From: a virus
Virus record (IMG/VR): IMGVR_UViG_3300031952_001327
Span: 1 to 37,628 of that record
Direction: 5' to 3' (one strand)
DNA: 37,628 bases
A program made the translations under genes and the position numbers. Each line of letters starts with the position of its first letter. Positions within the stretch are counted from its first letter, which is position 1. The notes beneath the pieces were generated by a model. It was not told the origin of the DNA. It was given only the letters and a program-made list of their open reading frames with translations, and made no database searches. Positions 24,683-32,854 of the stretch are shown piece by piece.

Positions 24683-25428
24683 GCTTTGTTATGACCTACT
24701 GCAATCGCCCTGAGCAGCTAAGGAATACTCTACAAGCTCTACGTCATAGTTTTCAAACCGGAGATCAGCTGATCATCGTTGATGATGCTAGTGCCCCAGA
24801 TCAGAGTGCTAGACAGGTACTTAGCGGCTTTGATCTGCCGGTTGTGCTGGTTGAGATCACTCCGGAACAGAAGAAGTGGATCAATCCCAGTATCCCATAC
24901 AACATGGGTTTCTCGAAGGCGACAGCAGATGCTGTTGTTATCATGAATGCTGAGTGTATTCCCATCAGTGGAGCTGTTGAGCGTCTCCGAGCTCAAGTAG
25001 ATGATCACAACTACGTTGTCATGCCCTGCTACACATCAACACAAGTAGAGTTCAATCATTTGTGTGCTGTTCGAAATCGATCCGATGTACTGTTTGCCTA
25101 TCACAAGGTCGTATTTCCTTTCAAACAAGACCAATGGTACCACCATCCGGTACACCTCCCCACTTGGTATCACTTCACCACGTGCCTCACACTGAAGAAT
25201 CTTCGGACCTTGGGCGGATTTAATGAAGCTTTTGCTACAGGGTACTGTTTTGAAGATAATGAGTTTCTCTGGCGTGTTCGGAAGATTCTTGCAGTTCAAG
25301 GTTGGGATGAGAATCACGGATACGTTATTCATCAGTGGCATCCTAAAGATACTAGATTCAGGGGTGGATGTCCTGAGTGGGAACGGAATAGACAACTCTG
25401 GTTAAGGATCAAAGAAGGAAGAGAATGA
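24670..25428 (+). CDS. GT2-like glycosyltransferase
   Basis: The 252-residue product starts LGFVMTYCNRPEQLRNTL and QLIIVDDASAPDQSA, the standard GT-A opening with the uridine-binding Asp pair. The metal-binding position reads MNAECIP, where N-x-E replaces the usual DxD; this variant occurs in the GT2/GalNAc-transferase branch. LGGFNEAFATGYCFEDNEFLWR supplies the acceptor-binding and catalytic E-D region. No membrane segment is present, so it acts in the cytoplasm. It overlaps both neighbours. Confidence 0.85.
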   Translation: MPTLGFVMTYCNRPEQLRNTLQALRHSFQTGDQLIIVDDASAPDQSARQVLSGFDLPVVLVEITPEQKKWINPSIPYNMGFSKATADAVVIMNAECIPISGAVERLRAQVDDHNYVVMPCYTSTQVEFNHLCAVRNRSDVLFAYHKVVFPFKQDQWYHHPVHLPTWYHFTTCLTLKNLRTLGGFNEAFATGYCFEDNEFLWRVRKILAVQGWDENHGYVIHQWHPKDTRFRGGCPEWERNRQLWLRIKEGRE

Positions 25429-26285
25429 GACGCATTCCAAAAGTTTGTTACTTCTATTGGGGTGGTAAGGTCATGCCGTACCTTCGGTACATGTCCATGA
25501 CCACTTTTAAGAAGTACAACCCTGAGTGGAAGGTCGTCGTTTTCACCCCTGTCCAGTTGACAACGAGCCAGTCTTGGACGACCTTCGAGAACAAAGAGGA
25601 ACTGAATACAAAAGACTACATGCCGGAACTTCAGAAGGCTGGTGTGATTGTGTCCCCGTTTGATATGCAGGGCATTGGATTCACAAATGATCTACCTGAG
25701 GTTTTGAAATCCGATATCCTCCGAATGTTCCTTCTATCGAAGTTCGGAGGATTGTGGTGTGATGATGATATTTTGTTCTTCCGTCCGTTGACTCACTCAC
25801 TAGAACCAACAGACTGCTCTGTGTATTTCTGTTTTCGTCGAGGTGGACCGACACAGGACGATACACCAAAGAATGGGCCACGGTACCACTCTATCGGATT
25901 CTTAGCAGGGGAACCGGGGAACAAACACTTCTCGAAGCTGTTTGATGGAGTATGCAATGTTTTCAATCCGACACAGTACCAGAGTGCAGGTTCGCCGTAC
26001 TACAAGACTGTGTATAGCGAATTGAATATGAACAGCTGTCCTGATGTTTACAACATTGATGTAAACACTGTCTACCCGACACGAGCAGCCCTCAGCATTT
26101 TTACACTACCTGCCGGTCACTTTATGAACGAGGTTTTGACACCGAAGTGTATTGGTATCCACTGGTACGGAGGTGCTCCTGCAAGTGGACAGTATCAGAA
26201 TTTGGTTACAAGAGAAACCTACAATCAGTACGATAATATCGTGTGTTGGCTGCTACGGAAGATCAACGAAGGTGTGCAGGTATGA
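25425..26285 (+). CDS. GT32-like glycosyltransferase (DXD sugar-binding family)
   Basis: The 286-residue product has the Gly_transf_sug (PF04488/GT32, OCH1-like) signature: PKVCYFYWGG at the start, SDILRMFLLSKFGGLWCDDD then ILFFRPL around residues 103-128, where D-D-D binds the nucleotide sugar metal. Later, IGFLAGEPGNKHF and GIHWYGG complete the fold. Start ATGA overlaps the preceding stop, and the stop overlaps the next ATG. These enzymes commonly add mannose, galactose or related sugars; the donor cannot be told from sequence. Confidence 0.87.
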   Translation: MRRIPKVCYFYWGGKVMPYLRYMSMTTFKKYNPEWKVVVFTPVQLTTSQSWTTFENKEELNTKDYMPELQKAGVIVSPFDMQGIGFTNDLPEVLKSDILRMFLLSKFGGLWCDDDILFFRPLTHSLEPTDCSVYFCFRRGGPTQDDTPKNGPRYHSIGFLAGEPGNKHFSKLFDGVCNVFNPTQYQSAGSPYYKTVYSELNMNSCPDVYNIDVNTVYPTRAALSIFTLPAGHFMNEVLTPKCIGIHWYGGAPASGQYQNLVTRETYNQYDNIVCWLLRKINEGVQV

Positions 26286-27133
26286 GTAAGATCACAGAAG
26301 TTCAGGCGAACTTTGATTGGGCAGAAACTCGTGGTAAGAAACTCGTGGTCTTCATGCCAAACTACAAATGGCCTGAATTCACTGAGTTTTCGATCAAAAA
26401 CATCCACACCACTGTTGATCCCAAAGACTATCTGATTATCATAGGAAATGATAACGTTGCTGTGAATTGGGAGTATCTTTGGTCGCATAACGTGCGATGC
26501 TTTACACTTCTTCGGGATGAGCAAGGTCCTCGAAACTCTTGTTTTGTTCGGAACTACGCAATAAAAAGATGCCAGTGCGACATTCTTCTCAACAAGGATT
26601 GCGAAGTAGTTCTAACCGGAGATTTTATTTATAATGCTATCAATTTTCATAACGCCTGGCGTCCAGGAAATGTGTTTGTTCTTGATCCTTCTCAGACTGA
26701 TGAGCTGCTTAAATTAGGAGATCCTGATAAATTCATCCAGGACAGAACTCCCACGAAACGAACTGAGATGATGGTAGCTATGAATAGTTACCATGCCAAG
26801 GAGATCATCCAACTTGCCGATGGAAAGATCAATCCTTCGACGTACTATCACTATGCGTATGCAGTTGATTTGAAATATCTTCACTACTTGGGTGGATATG
26901 ATGAGGACTACTGGTCCTATGGATGGGAGGATAGTGATATGTTCGTACGGCTGTTTCATATTGGAGTTCAACCAATTCCTGATTACACGTGTACAGCAAT
27001 TCATCCGTACCATTTTCGTCGTGAGGATTGTGTTCGGGAGAAAGAGATTTCAATGCGAGATGTTTTTGTTCAGAAGAGTCCTGCTGATTTCTTTCGAAAC
27101 AAAGACGGTTGGGGTGAAGGAGTTCATGTTTGA
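26282..27133 (+). CDS. GT-A glycosyltransferase (GT2/GT7C-like C-terminus)
   Basis: ATG 26282 in ATGA overlap is preferred over the upstream in-frame TTG 26243 (283 residues). The protein begins with GKKLVVFMPNYKWPEFTEFS, and has LIIIGNDN, RNSCFVRNYAIKRCQCDILL then NKDCEVVL (putative metal-binding region). YLGGYDEDYWSYGWEDSDMFVR is the conserved G-G-x-D-E...G-x-E-D-x-D element of galactosyl/GalNAc-transferase C-terminal domains. A cytoplasmic enzyme extending a glycan is the simplest reading; acceptor unknown. Confidence 0.82.
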   Translation: MSKITEVQANFDWAETRGKKLVVFMPNYKWPEFTEFSIKNIHTTVDPKDYLIIIGNDNVAVNWEYLWSHNVRCFTLLRDEQGPRNSCFVRNYAIKRCQCDILLNKDCEVVLTGDFIYNAINFHNAWRPGNVFVLDPSQTDELLKLGDPDKFIQDRTPTKRTEMMVAMNSYHAKEIIQLADGKINPSTYYHYAYAVDLKYLHYLGGYDEDYWSYGWEDSDMFVRLFHIGVQPIPDYTCTAIHPYHFRREDCVREKEISMRDVFVQKSPADFFRNKDGWGEGVHV

Positions 27134-27145
27134 GGAGGTGTCGTA

Positions 27146-27841
27146 ATGGCTCTGAATGTGAGGAGTAACATCATGGACAATTTAGGAAAAGGAATTCATC
27201 TTTCTATGGCGGATGCCGTTGGGGTCCCTGAACCCTTGAAAGCAGGATTCTACCAGGCTCATACGAACTTCGTGCATGGAACATGCCTCGAGTTTGGTGT
27301 AATGTATGGAAACTCGTTCATGTGGCAGATCCTCCAGATCTTGAATTTCTTTCCGAAAGACCAGCTTATCGGTTTTGATTCCTGGCAAGGGCTTCCGAAG
27401 GAGACTCCAGGAGTGTGGGCTCCTGAGCGGCATCATGAAGGGGCGTTTTCCACAACGAAGGACGTTGTTATTGGTCGAATGGAGGAGTATAACGTGTTTA
27501 TTGGGGACCGGTTCAAGCTGGTCGATGGATTCTTTTCCAAGAGTTTGACTCCAGAACTTCAATCCGTGATTGGTGAAGGAGATAGCAAGGTGATCTTTAT
27601 CAACGTGGATGTAGATATCCACTCGTCGGCGATGGAAGTCCTTCGCTGGGTCCGCCCACTCCTTCAAGTCGGAACAGTTCTTTATTTCGACGACTGGAAA
27701 GATCCAATTGATACGCACGATGGTCCGTGGGGTGAACACTTGGCGTGGGCGCAGTGGACAAAGGAGAACCCCTCCATCCAGGCCAAACTCGTTTCTCTCA
27801 ACGATGTGAACCAGAGAGCTTTTGAAATCACGGCGTTATAA
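27146..27841 (+). CDS. TylF/MycF-like sugar O-methyltransferase
   Basis: The 231-residue product has the TylF family pattern: GTCLEFGVMYGNSF (SAM-binding loop), LIGFDSWQGLPKE, INVDVDIHSSAMEVLRWVRP and GTVLYFDDWKD. The acidic residues in VDVD and DDW correspond to the metal-binding Asp pair of macrocin-type O-methyltransferases, which methylate sugar hydroxyls. It is led by a strong GGAGGTG site. In this cassette it probably caps or modifies a glycan residue. Confidence 0.87.
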   Translation: MALNVRSNIMDNLGKGIHLSMADAVGVPEPLKAGFYQAHTNFVHGTCLEFGVMYGNSFMWQILQILNFFPKDQLIGFDSWQGLPKETPGVWAPERHHEGAFSTTKDVVIGRMEEYNVFIGDRFKLVDGFFSKSLTPELQSVIGEGDSKVIFINVDVDIHSSAMEVLRWVRPLLQVGTVLYFDDWKDPIDTHDGPWGEHLAWAQWTKENPSIQAKLVSLNDVNQRAFEITAL

Positions 27842-27849
27842 GGTGACCC

Positions 27850-28701
27850 ATGGACGAATGGCTCAGACTGATACAAGATTATCCGACCGTAGCATTTAAC
27901 TACAAAAATTTCAATGGTAGTGTGAACTCTCCGGAAGCAGGTTTCAAGTTTCTTGTTCAGTGTGAGCCATATATCGGGATGCGTGAGAATTGGGATGTGG
28001 CGATCCTCCGACGGTATCAAACAGTAGTCACATGGAACAGGAAGTTCTATACTAACTACGTGAATTTGCTTCCGAGCATGCGATTGGTCACAGGATGCTT
28101 GGGCTGCAACGCACCAGAACCCCTCACTGAATTAGTACCTTGGGACAAGAAGATTCACGGAGTCTGTTTTCTGAATCATCTTCGGAGTACAGGACTCCCA
28201 GGGGATATTTACTGGCTCAGGAATGAAGCTCTTCAGAATATCGGGGGAGATCTGACTCGCCATGTTTGGTGTACAAAAAAGTGGGGGGGTGAGCACTACC
28301 AAGGAGCAGTTGAAGCTCCGTATCACCACAGTCATACGAATCATCTCAAGAAGATATCTGAGTATAAATTCTGTCTGGCTTTTGAATCGTCCTATCATTC
28401 ATTCTGGTCAGCTGGATTCATCACCGAGAGGATTCTCAACTGCTTCAGAGCAGGAACGGTTCCAGTGTACATTGGTGCGTGGGACATACAGGACTATATT
28501 CCGGTTGATCTGTTCCTTGACTTTAGGAAGTTCTGGCCTTTTCTTGGAGCACCTCGGTACTACCCAGAGTTTACCAAATATCTACTGGAGTTCCCAAGAT
28601 CTCAATACGAGGATATGGTTGGACGAGCTTATGAGTGGGTCAAAACCTGTCGAATCGGAAGTATTCCTGATCTTGAGGCAGTACTAAGGAGCTTACTGTG
28701 A
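27850..28701 (+). CDS. GT10-like fucosyltransferase
   Basis: The 283-residue product carries the C-terminal alpha-1,3-fucosyltransferase signature: ISEYKFCLAFESSYHS, then SAGFITERILNCFRAGTVPV and YIGAWDIQDYIPVDLFLDF, which align in order with the typical YKF-x-L-x-x-E-N-S ... G-Y-x-T-E-K ... VPVYxG motif block (donor-binding Rossmann domain). The Lys of T-E-K is Arg here. It acts as a GT-B enzyme, most likely using GDP-fucose or a related 6-deoxy sugar. RBS AAGGTGA; the stop overlaps the next GTG. Confidence 0.8.
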   Translation: MDEWLRLIQDYPTVAFNYKNFNGSVNSPEAGFKFLVQCEPYIGMRENWDVAILRRYQTVVTWNRKFYTNYVNLLPSMRLVTGCLGCNAPEPLTELVPWDKKIHGVCFLNHLRSTGLPGDIYWLRNEALQNIGGDLTRHVWCTKKWGGEHYQGAVEAPYHHSHTNHLKKISEYKFCLAFESSYHSFWSAGFITERILNCFRAGTVPVYIGAWDIQDYIPVDLFLDFRKFWPFLGAPRYYPEFTKYLLEFPRSQYEDMVGRAYEWVKTCRIGSIPDLEAVLRSLL

Positions 28702-29240
28702 TTCTAAATGTGGGTGGACAACAAACAAGAGATAGGTATCCGCAAGGCTGGATCTGTGTGGACATTCTACCTGGAGCAGATTACTACTGTGATGTGTCCA
28801 AGATGGAGCTTCCGTTCAAGAACGAAACATGTGAAGCTATCTACTGCTCACACATGCTTGAGCATATCTGGTCGTGGCGACAGGACTTTGTGATGTCGGA
28901 GTTCTTCCGAGTTCTTAAGCATAACTGTCCGATCCGGATTGTAGTTCCTGATATGGACATCGCAATTAACAACTATGTAGCAAATCGAGCAGATGGTTCG
29001 CCTGGTCGTTTGGCCGGATGTATGGACTGGTGGTTTGATCCGCAACCAGATAAAGATGGGAACGGACAACTCAGCCATGTATACGGATTCAACTGGTTTT
29101 CAATGCATTTCCAGGTAACTCGGGCTGGATTCATCAATGTAATCCGGAGTCAGTATAATAAAGGGTCACAGGTGTTCTCTGGATGTGATAACCCGGGGCA
29201 CGAACATACATCGTTGTATGTTGAAGCAATCAAGTCATGA
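28698..29240 (+). CDS. SAM-dependent methyltransferase (Methyltransf_11-like)
   Basis: The 180-residue product starts at GTG 28698 in GTGA overlap, with AAGGAG at 28686-28691. MILNVGGQQTRDRYPQGWIC then VDILPGADYYCDVSKMELPF, CEAIYCSHMLEHIWSW and FFRVLKHNCPIRIVVPDMD follow the pattern of predicted SAM methyltransferases seen in surface-polysaccharide clusters (L-N-x-G, D-x-x, S-H-x-L-E-H, R-V-L-K, V-P-D). Its acceptor may be a sugar. The glycine-rich loop is short, so it may be a minimal enzyme. Confidence 0.83.
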   Translation: MILNVGGQQTRDRYPQGWICVDILPGADYYCDVSKMELPFKNETCEAIYCSHMLEHIWSWRQDFVMSEFFRVLKHNCPIRIVVPDMDIAINNYVANRADGSPGRLAGCMDWWFDPQPDKDGNGQLSHVYGFNWFSMHFQVTRAGFINVIRSQYNKGSQVFSGCDNPGHEHTSLYVEAIKS

Positions 29241-29251
29241 GAGGAGTTGCA

Positions 29252-30340
29252 GTGGCGACCAAGACAATTGTTACAGTGGTTGGAATTAGACCTGACTTCA
29301 TACGAATGAGCCGGGTGTTTGCTCTGCTTGATCAGAGTAAGTTCAATCACATTCTTATTCACTCAGGTCAGCACTTCGATCGGATGCTGTCCGATGTTTT
29401 CTTCCAGGATCTCAAAATTCGTCAACCGGACTACAATCTAGGTATTGGAGGTCATGGGAAGGAGCACTGGCAACAGTTGGGTGAGATCTCTGAAGCTATG
29501 ATCCACTTGTTCCGGAGAGAGCATATTGATCCTGCTCTAGTTCTGTTTCTTGGTGATTCCAACTCGGCCGCTGTTTCGATGGTTCTCAAGAAGGAAGGTT
29601 ACGAGATTGGACATATCGAGGCTGGTATGCGTTCCGGTGACAAACGCATGCTTGAAGAGATCAACCGCACTGTTTGTGACCACTGCTCGACCCTTCACTT
29701 TGTTTACCATCAAGATTATGCGGCCAATCTTGTTCGTGAGAATCTTCCGGCACAAGGAATCCACACTGTGGGTAATACCATCGTAGAGGTCACACGTCCC
29801 TTGGCCGAACCTCTGTGGCAAACGAAGAAGGCCAGCAACTACATTCTTCTGGATATCCATCGACCTGAGAACTTCAAGTATCCTGAGCGTCTTCGGAACA
29901 TCTACCGCTTTGCAATCCTATGTGAGAAAAATTATGGGGTTCCTGTGAAATTTCTCAAGTTTGGACGTAGTGTACAGGCTTTTGAAGAGGCCAAGATTCC
30001 CACCAATGCTTTTTGTATGGTGGACTTAATGTCCTACAAGGACTTCTTAGCTACTCAATATCACAGTTTGTTCATGATTTCGGACTCAGGAACAGCTCAG
30101 GAAGAACCTGCACTACTCAACACACCAGTTATCGTTCCCCGTGAGTTTACTGAGAGGCCACAATCGATGCAGAACAACTGCTCGTTCTTGCTCAATCGAT
30201 TAGAAAGTTTGGAGCAGCAGGACGATGCTTGTCAGTGGGTAAATAGCTATATTCAGGGCTGCATACAGTCTAGTTCAATGTGGTTGGGTGATGGACATAC
30301 GGCCACAAACATCGTTGACATTTTGGAAGGGGAGCTATGA
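29252..30340 (+). CDS. wecB: UDP-GlcNAc 2-epimerase (WecB-like)
   Basis: GTG 29252 with GAGGAG at 29241-29246 is preferred; ATG 29237 is the ATGA-coupled alternative. The 362-residue product has the whole WecB/CapG motif series: VVGIRPDFIRMSRVF, HSGQHFDRML, FLGDSNSAAVS, IEAGMRSGD, LEEINRTVCDHCS and ILLDIHRPENF, including the catalytic Asp, two Glu and His of the family. It interconverts UDP-GlcNAc and UDP-ManNAc, or the corresponding L-sugar forms as in L-FucNAc synthesis (CapG/WbjD). It is cytoplasmic and supplies a donor for the cassette. Confidence 0.93.
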   Translation: MATKTIVTVVGIRPDFIRMSRVFALLDQSKFNHILIHSGQHFDRMLSDVFFQDLKIRQPDYNLGIGGHGKEHWQQLGEISEAMIHLFRREHIDPALVLFLGDSNSAAVSMVLKKEGYEIGHIEAGMRSGDKRMLEEINRTVCDHCSTLHFVYHQDYAANLVRENLPAQGIHTVGNTIVEVTRPLAEPLWQTKKASNYILLDIHRPENFKYPERLRNIYRFAILCEKNYGVPVKFLKFGRSVQAFEEAKIPTNAFCMVDLMSYKDFLATQYHSLFMISDSGTAQEEPALLNTPVIVPREFTERPQSMQNNCSFLLNRLESLEQQDDACQWVNSYIQGCIQSSSMWLGDGHTATNIVDILEGEL

Positions 30341-31278
30341 TATTCCCTTGGAAGAAGTACGAAGAGATCCCACTTAGTTGTAGAAACACACTTCAGGTCT
30401 TCATAACAACTAAGTGTAACCTTCATTGTGCAGGTTGTTTTGCTAGAAAGGTCATGGATCATCAGGAGGAGATCAGATACCAGGAGTATGTTGAGGCCGT
30501 TGCCAACGCCCAAAGAAAAGGAGCAGAGCAGATCAATCTTCTTGGGGGTGAGCCCACTCTTCATCCTGATCTTTCGAGAATGGTCATGTTCAATCAGGAT
30601 CTGGGACTGAAAACAACATTGTATACCAATGGTTACTTTCTGAAGGATTGGTATGAAAGTGGTGCGAAGATTCGAATATCTCTCTACTCAGCTCATGGGG
30701 ACTACAAGAGTCTGGATACTCTTCAAGTGGACTATCCGGTGGACATTTGCTTCATGGTATCCAATAAGACCACAGTTGAAGAACTTCTTGGGGTGGTCGA
30801 AGATCCGCGATGCCAGATCTTGTTCATTTCTAGCCTTCGGGAGCTGGACAATCCACGGCACGAATTTTTTGATGATACGGTCAACACAATGCCGGTCATG
30901 CAGTACAAAGAGTTGGTGCACGAGTTTCTTTGGAGATATGATGGCCCGAAGGAAATTCATGTATCTAAGCGTGGGATGTTTGAGAGCACCATCAATCCAG
31001 GTCTGTACCACTGCCGCTTTGCTAACTATATTCCGGGCAACAAGATTATTCAATGCCCGTACGATATTGTTAATCTGAGATACCAAAAAGATTATCAGTT
31101 TGGCATCCGCCCATGTCAGCACAACTCAACCTGTTTGATGTCCAAGGTTATCTATAGGAGGAGGATTCTCGATCATTTCAAGGATGTTCGAGAGAGTGTT
31201 GCTCGATGGCCTGAGTGGAAACGGAACATTGGACATGGTCTTGGACCTACACTTTCGGAATCAGGAGAAGTTCTATGA
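30337..31278 (+). CDS. Radical-SAM enzyme with C-terminal cysteine cluster
   Basis: The 313-residue product has the radical-SAM motif C27-x3-C31-x2-C34 (TTKCNLHCAGCF) and the SAM-binding LLGGEPTLHP near residues 68-78. Four additional cysteines (C226, C240, C260, C266) lie in YHCRFANYIPGNKIIQCPYD and GIRPCQHNSTCLM, suggesting a twitch/SPASM-like auxiliary Fe-S cluster. Such enzymes modify peptides or sugars through the 5'-deoxyadenosyl radical. Length excludes QueE-type enzymes. Its place inside a glycan cassette is unusual for a phage. ATGA overlaps on both sides. Confidence 0.87.
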   Translation: MIFPWKKYEEIPLSCRNTLQVFITTKCNLHCAGCFARKVMDHQEEIRYQEYVEAVANAQRKGAEQINLLGGEPTLHPDLSRMVMFNQDLGLKTTLYTNGYFLKDWYESGAKIRISLYSAHGDYKSLDTLQVDYPVDICFMVSNKTTVEELLGVVEDPRCQILFISSLRELDNPRHEFFDDTVNTMPVMQYKELVHEFLWRYDGPKEIHVSKRGMFESTINPGLYHCRFANYIPGNKIIQCPYDIVNLRYQKDYQFGIRPCQHNSTCLMSKVIYRRRILDHFKDVRESVARWPEWKRNIGHGLGPTLSESGEVL

Positions 31279-32138
31279 GCATCGGTTGTTTGATGATCAC
31301 AACAAATCGCCCTGACCGATTCGAGATGACTCTTCAGGCGATGGACTCGGTGAACAAGTGTGGACACGATCTGGATCAGAAGGTCCTCTCAGTTGATCTT
31401 CTTCCTGAATGCTCTCATATTCAACCTGGATATGAGGCGAGTTTGATCTCAGCGGCAGAGAAGTGGGGCTGGCAGGTCGTGACTGGTGAGTGTACCGGAC
31501 ATCAAGCAATGATTCATAACATTTGTAGGGGACTAAGCATAATTCACACTAATTGGTTGTTCTACTGCGAAGATCATGTTGTTATACAACGAATACCTTC
31601 TGAAGAGAGTCTGGACTTCGCTGATAGACACGCATGTATCGAATGGGTATGCTACAACACACATATCCATCAGGAGAATCTTCTCAATGTTCCAGGGTTT
31701 ACCGAGCGTCCTGGTCGAGAGGGACGTCTGGCCTTCGTAAACGATCCAGCCAACTGGTTCAGGACATTCATGGGTGCAGAGTTCCTTTTGAAAGATACAC
31801 CAATTCAGGATGAGTACTATCTGAACTTCCCAGCAGCAATTACGTACACTGAGCTGTTTAGGGAGTTACTCTTGTATGGGATTAAGAACTACCACGGAAT
31901 CGGAATCGAGGTTGGATTCACAAAAGCCTGGTTCGATACCAGATCTAATCGGGCGAACTGCTGTGCGATTTACACACAGCCAAAAACAATCGAAGAACTA
32001 CCGCTGGCCAGTTTTGCAGCTCTCCATCAGAGAGCTTGTATGCGTTTTAGGAACAACGATCCATCAATGCTGCACAGTTCCATAATTCCTCATTCTGTTC
32101 TGCCTACGGACGTGAAGATGCAGAGGAGTTTCTTCTGA
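31275..32138 (+). CDS. GT-A-like glycosyltransferase
   Basis: ATG 31275 in ATGA overlap, with AGGAGAAG upstream, is preferred over ATG 31215 (287 residues). SIGCLMITTNRPDRFEMTLQ is the GT-A opening. TNWLFYCEDHVVIQ carries the E-D-H element at the usual DxD site. The rest (ANWFRTFMGAEFLLKDTPIQ) is not recognised, so acceptor and donor are open. It is followed by the CTG-started homing endonuclease, whose start overlaps this stop. Confidence 0.7.
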   Translation: MSIGCLMITTNRPDRFEMTLQAMDSVNKCGHDLDQKVLSVDLLPECSHIQPGYEASLISAAEKWGWQVVTGECTGHQAMIHNICRGLSIIHTNWLFYCEDHVVIQRIPSEESLDFADRHACIEWVCYNTHIHQENLLNVPGFTERPGREGRLAFVNDPANWFRTFMGAEFLLKDTPIQDEYYLNFPAAITYTELFRELLLYGIKNYHGIGIEVGFTKAWFDTRSNRANCCAIYTQPKTIEELPLASFAALHQRACMRFRNNDPSMLHSSIIPHSVLPTDVKMQRSFF

Positions 32139-32854
32139 CCGAGTACTATGAACATCTTTGTGCTTGCGGATGCGGTCAGCAGATCCTGGTAAAGGAGTGC
32201 CATAAGTATGCTGGAATTCCAAAATATCTCAAGGGCCACAGATGGAAGAATCAGAAACAACCAAAGGATCTAAATCAAAGAAGAAGAGAGAAGTCCACGG
32301 GTCGAAAACACACAGATGAGGTGAAAGAGAAGATACGGAAATCAAAGTTGGGTGGACACCGTACGACCTCAGAACAAGCAAGGAAGAACATCTCTGCTGC
32401 AAGAATTGGAAAGCACAGGAGTGAAGGGACGAAGAAGAAGATTGCAACGAAGTTGAGAGGAACTAAGCGGAGCGTTGAGACATTGCAGAAAATGAGGCGG
32501 GCAGGACAAGAATGCTGGACCAGCCCTGATTTTGTGAAGAAACAAATGTCCGCTCGTCATGTTGCTCAGAACAAGGCTGAGAAGTTTCTTGAATCATTGC
32601 TTGATCAGTTCCCTGGTTTCGAGTTTGTAGGTGATGGTAAGAAGATCATCTCTGGTAAGTGCCCTGATTTTGTCAACGAAGAAAAACATCTCATTATCGA
32701 GCTCTTTGGTGATTACTGGCACGAACCTGAAGAGATCGAACCTCGAGTTCAGCTGTTTGAATCGATGAGGTACAGAGCGCTTGTGATCTGGGAACATGAG
32801 TTGAAAGACCCAGAAAAGCTGATTCAGAGAATTAAGGAGTTTACTAATGGATGA
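32135..32854 (+). CDS. Free-standing homing endonuclease, NUMOD3 repeats plus Vsr-like nuclease, CTG start
   Basis: The coding frame is open from 32051 with no ATG, GTG or TTG before 32321. Translation from CTG 32135 (GAGGAG at 32123-32128, overlap CTGA with the previous stop) gives 239 residues that begin with a plausible zinc element, EHLCACGCGQQI ... KECHKYAGIPKYLKGHRW. Residues about 56-123 hold four NUMOD3-like DNA-binding repeats (GRKHTDEVKEKI, GGHRTTSEQARKNI, GKHRSEGTKKKI, GTKRSVETLQKM). Residues 147-230 form a Vsr-like nuclease (NKAE149, CPDF178, HLIIE189, FGDYWH196, IWEHEL). It is a mobile selfish gene that cleaves DNA to spread. Confidence 0.85.
   Translation: MTEYYEHLCACGCGQQILVKECHKYAGIPKYLKGHRWKNQKQPKDLNQRRREKSTGRKHTDEVKEKIRKSKLGGHRTTSEQARKNISAARIGKHRSEGTKKKIATKLRGTKRSVETLQKMRRAGQECWTSPDFVKKQMSARHVAQNKAEKFLESLLDQFPGFEFVGDGKKIISGKCPDFVNEEKHLIIELFGDYWHEPEEIEPRVQLFESMRYRALVIWEHELKDPEKLIQRIKEFTNG

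Noticed and set aside
27182-27739. 185-codon open frame on the minus strand
   Set aside because: It lies wholly opposite the TylF-like methyltransferase, has no ribosome-binding site or motif, and the + strand protein is unmistakable; it is a shadow.
30337-31278. Radical-SAM protein as QueE for deazaguanine DNA modification
   Set aside because: It is too long, has extra C-terminal cysteines and has no QueC/QueD/FolE-like neighbours in the window.
31876-32085. 69-codon + strand ORF near the homing endonuclease
   Set aside because: It is inside the GT-A gene in another frame and does not continue into the nuclease frame.
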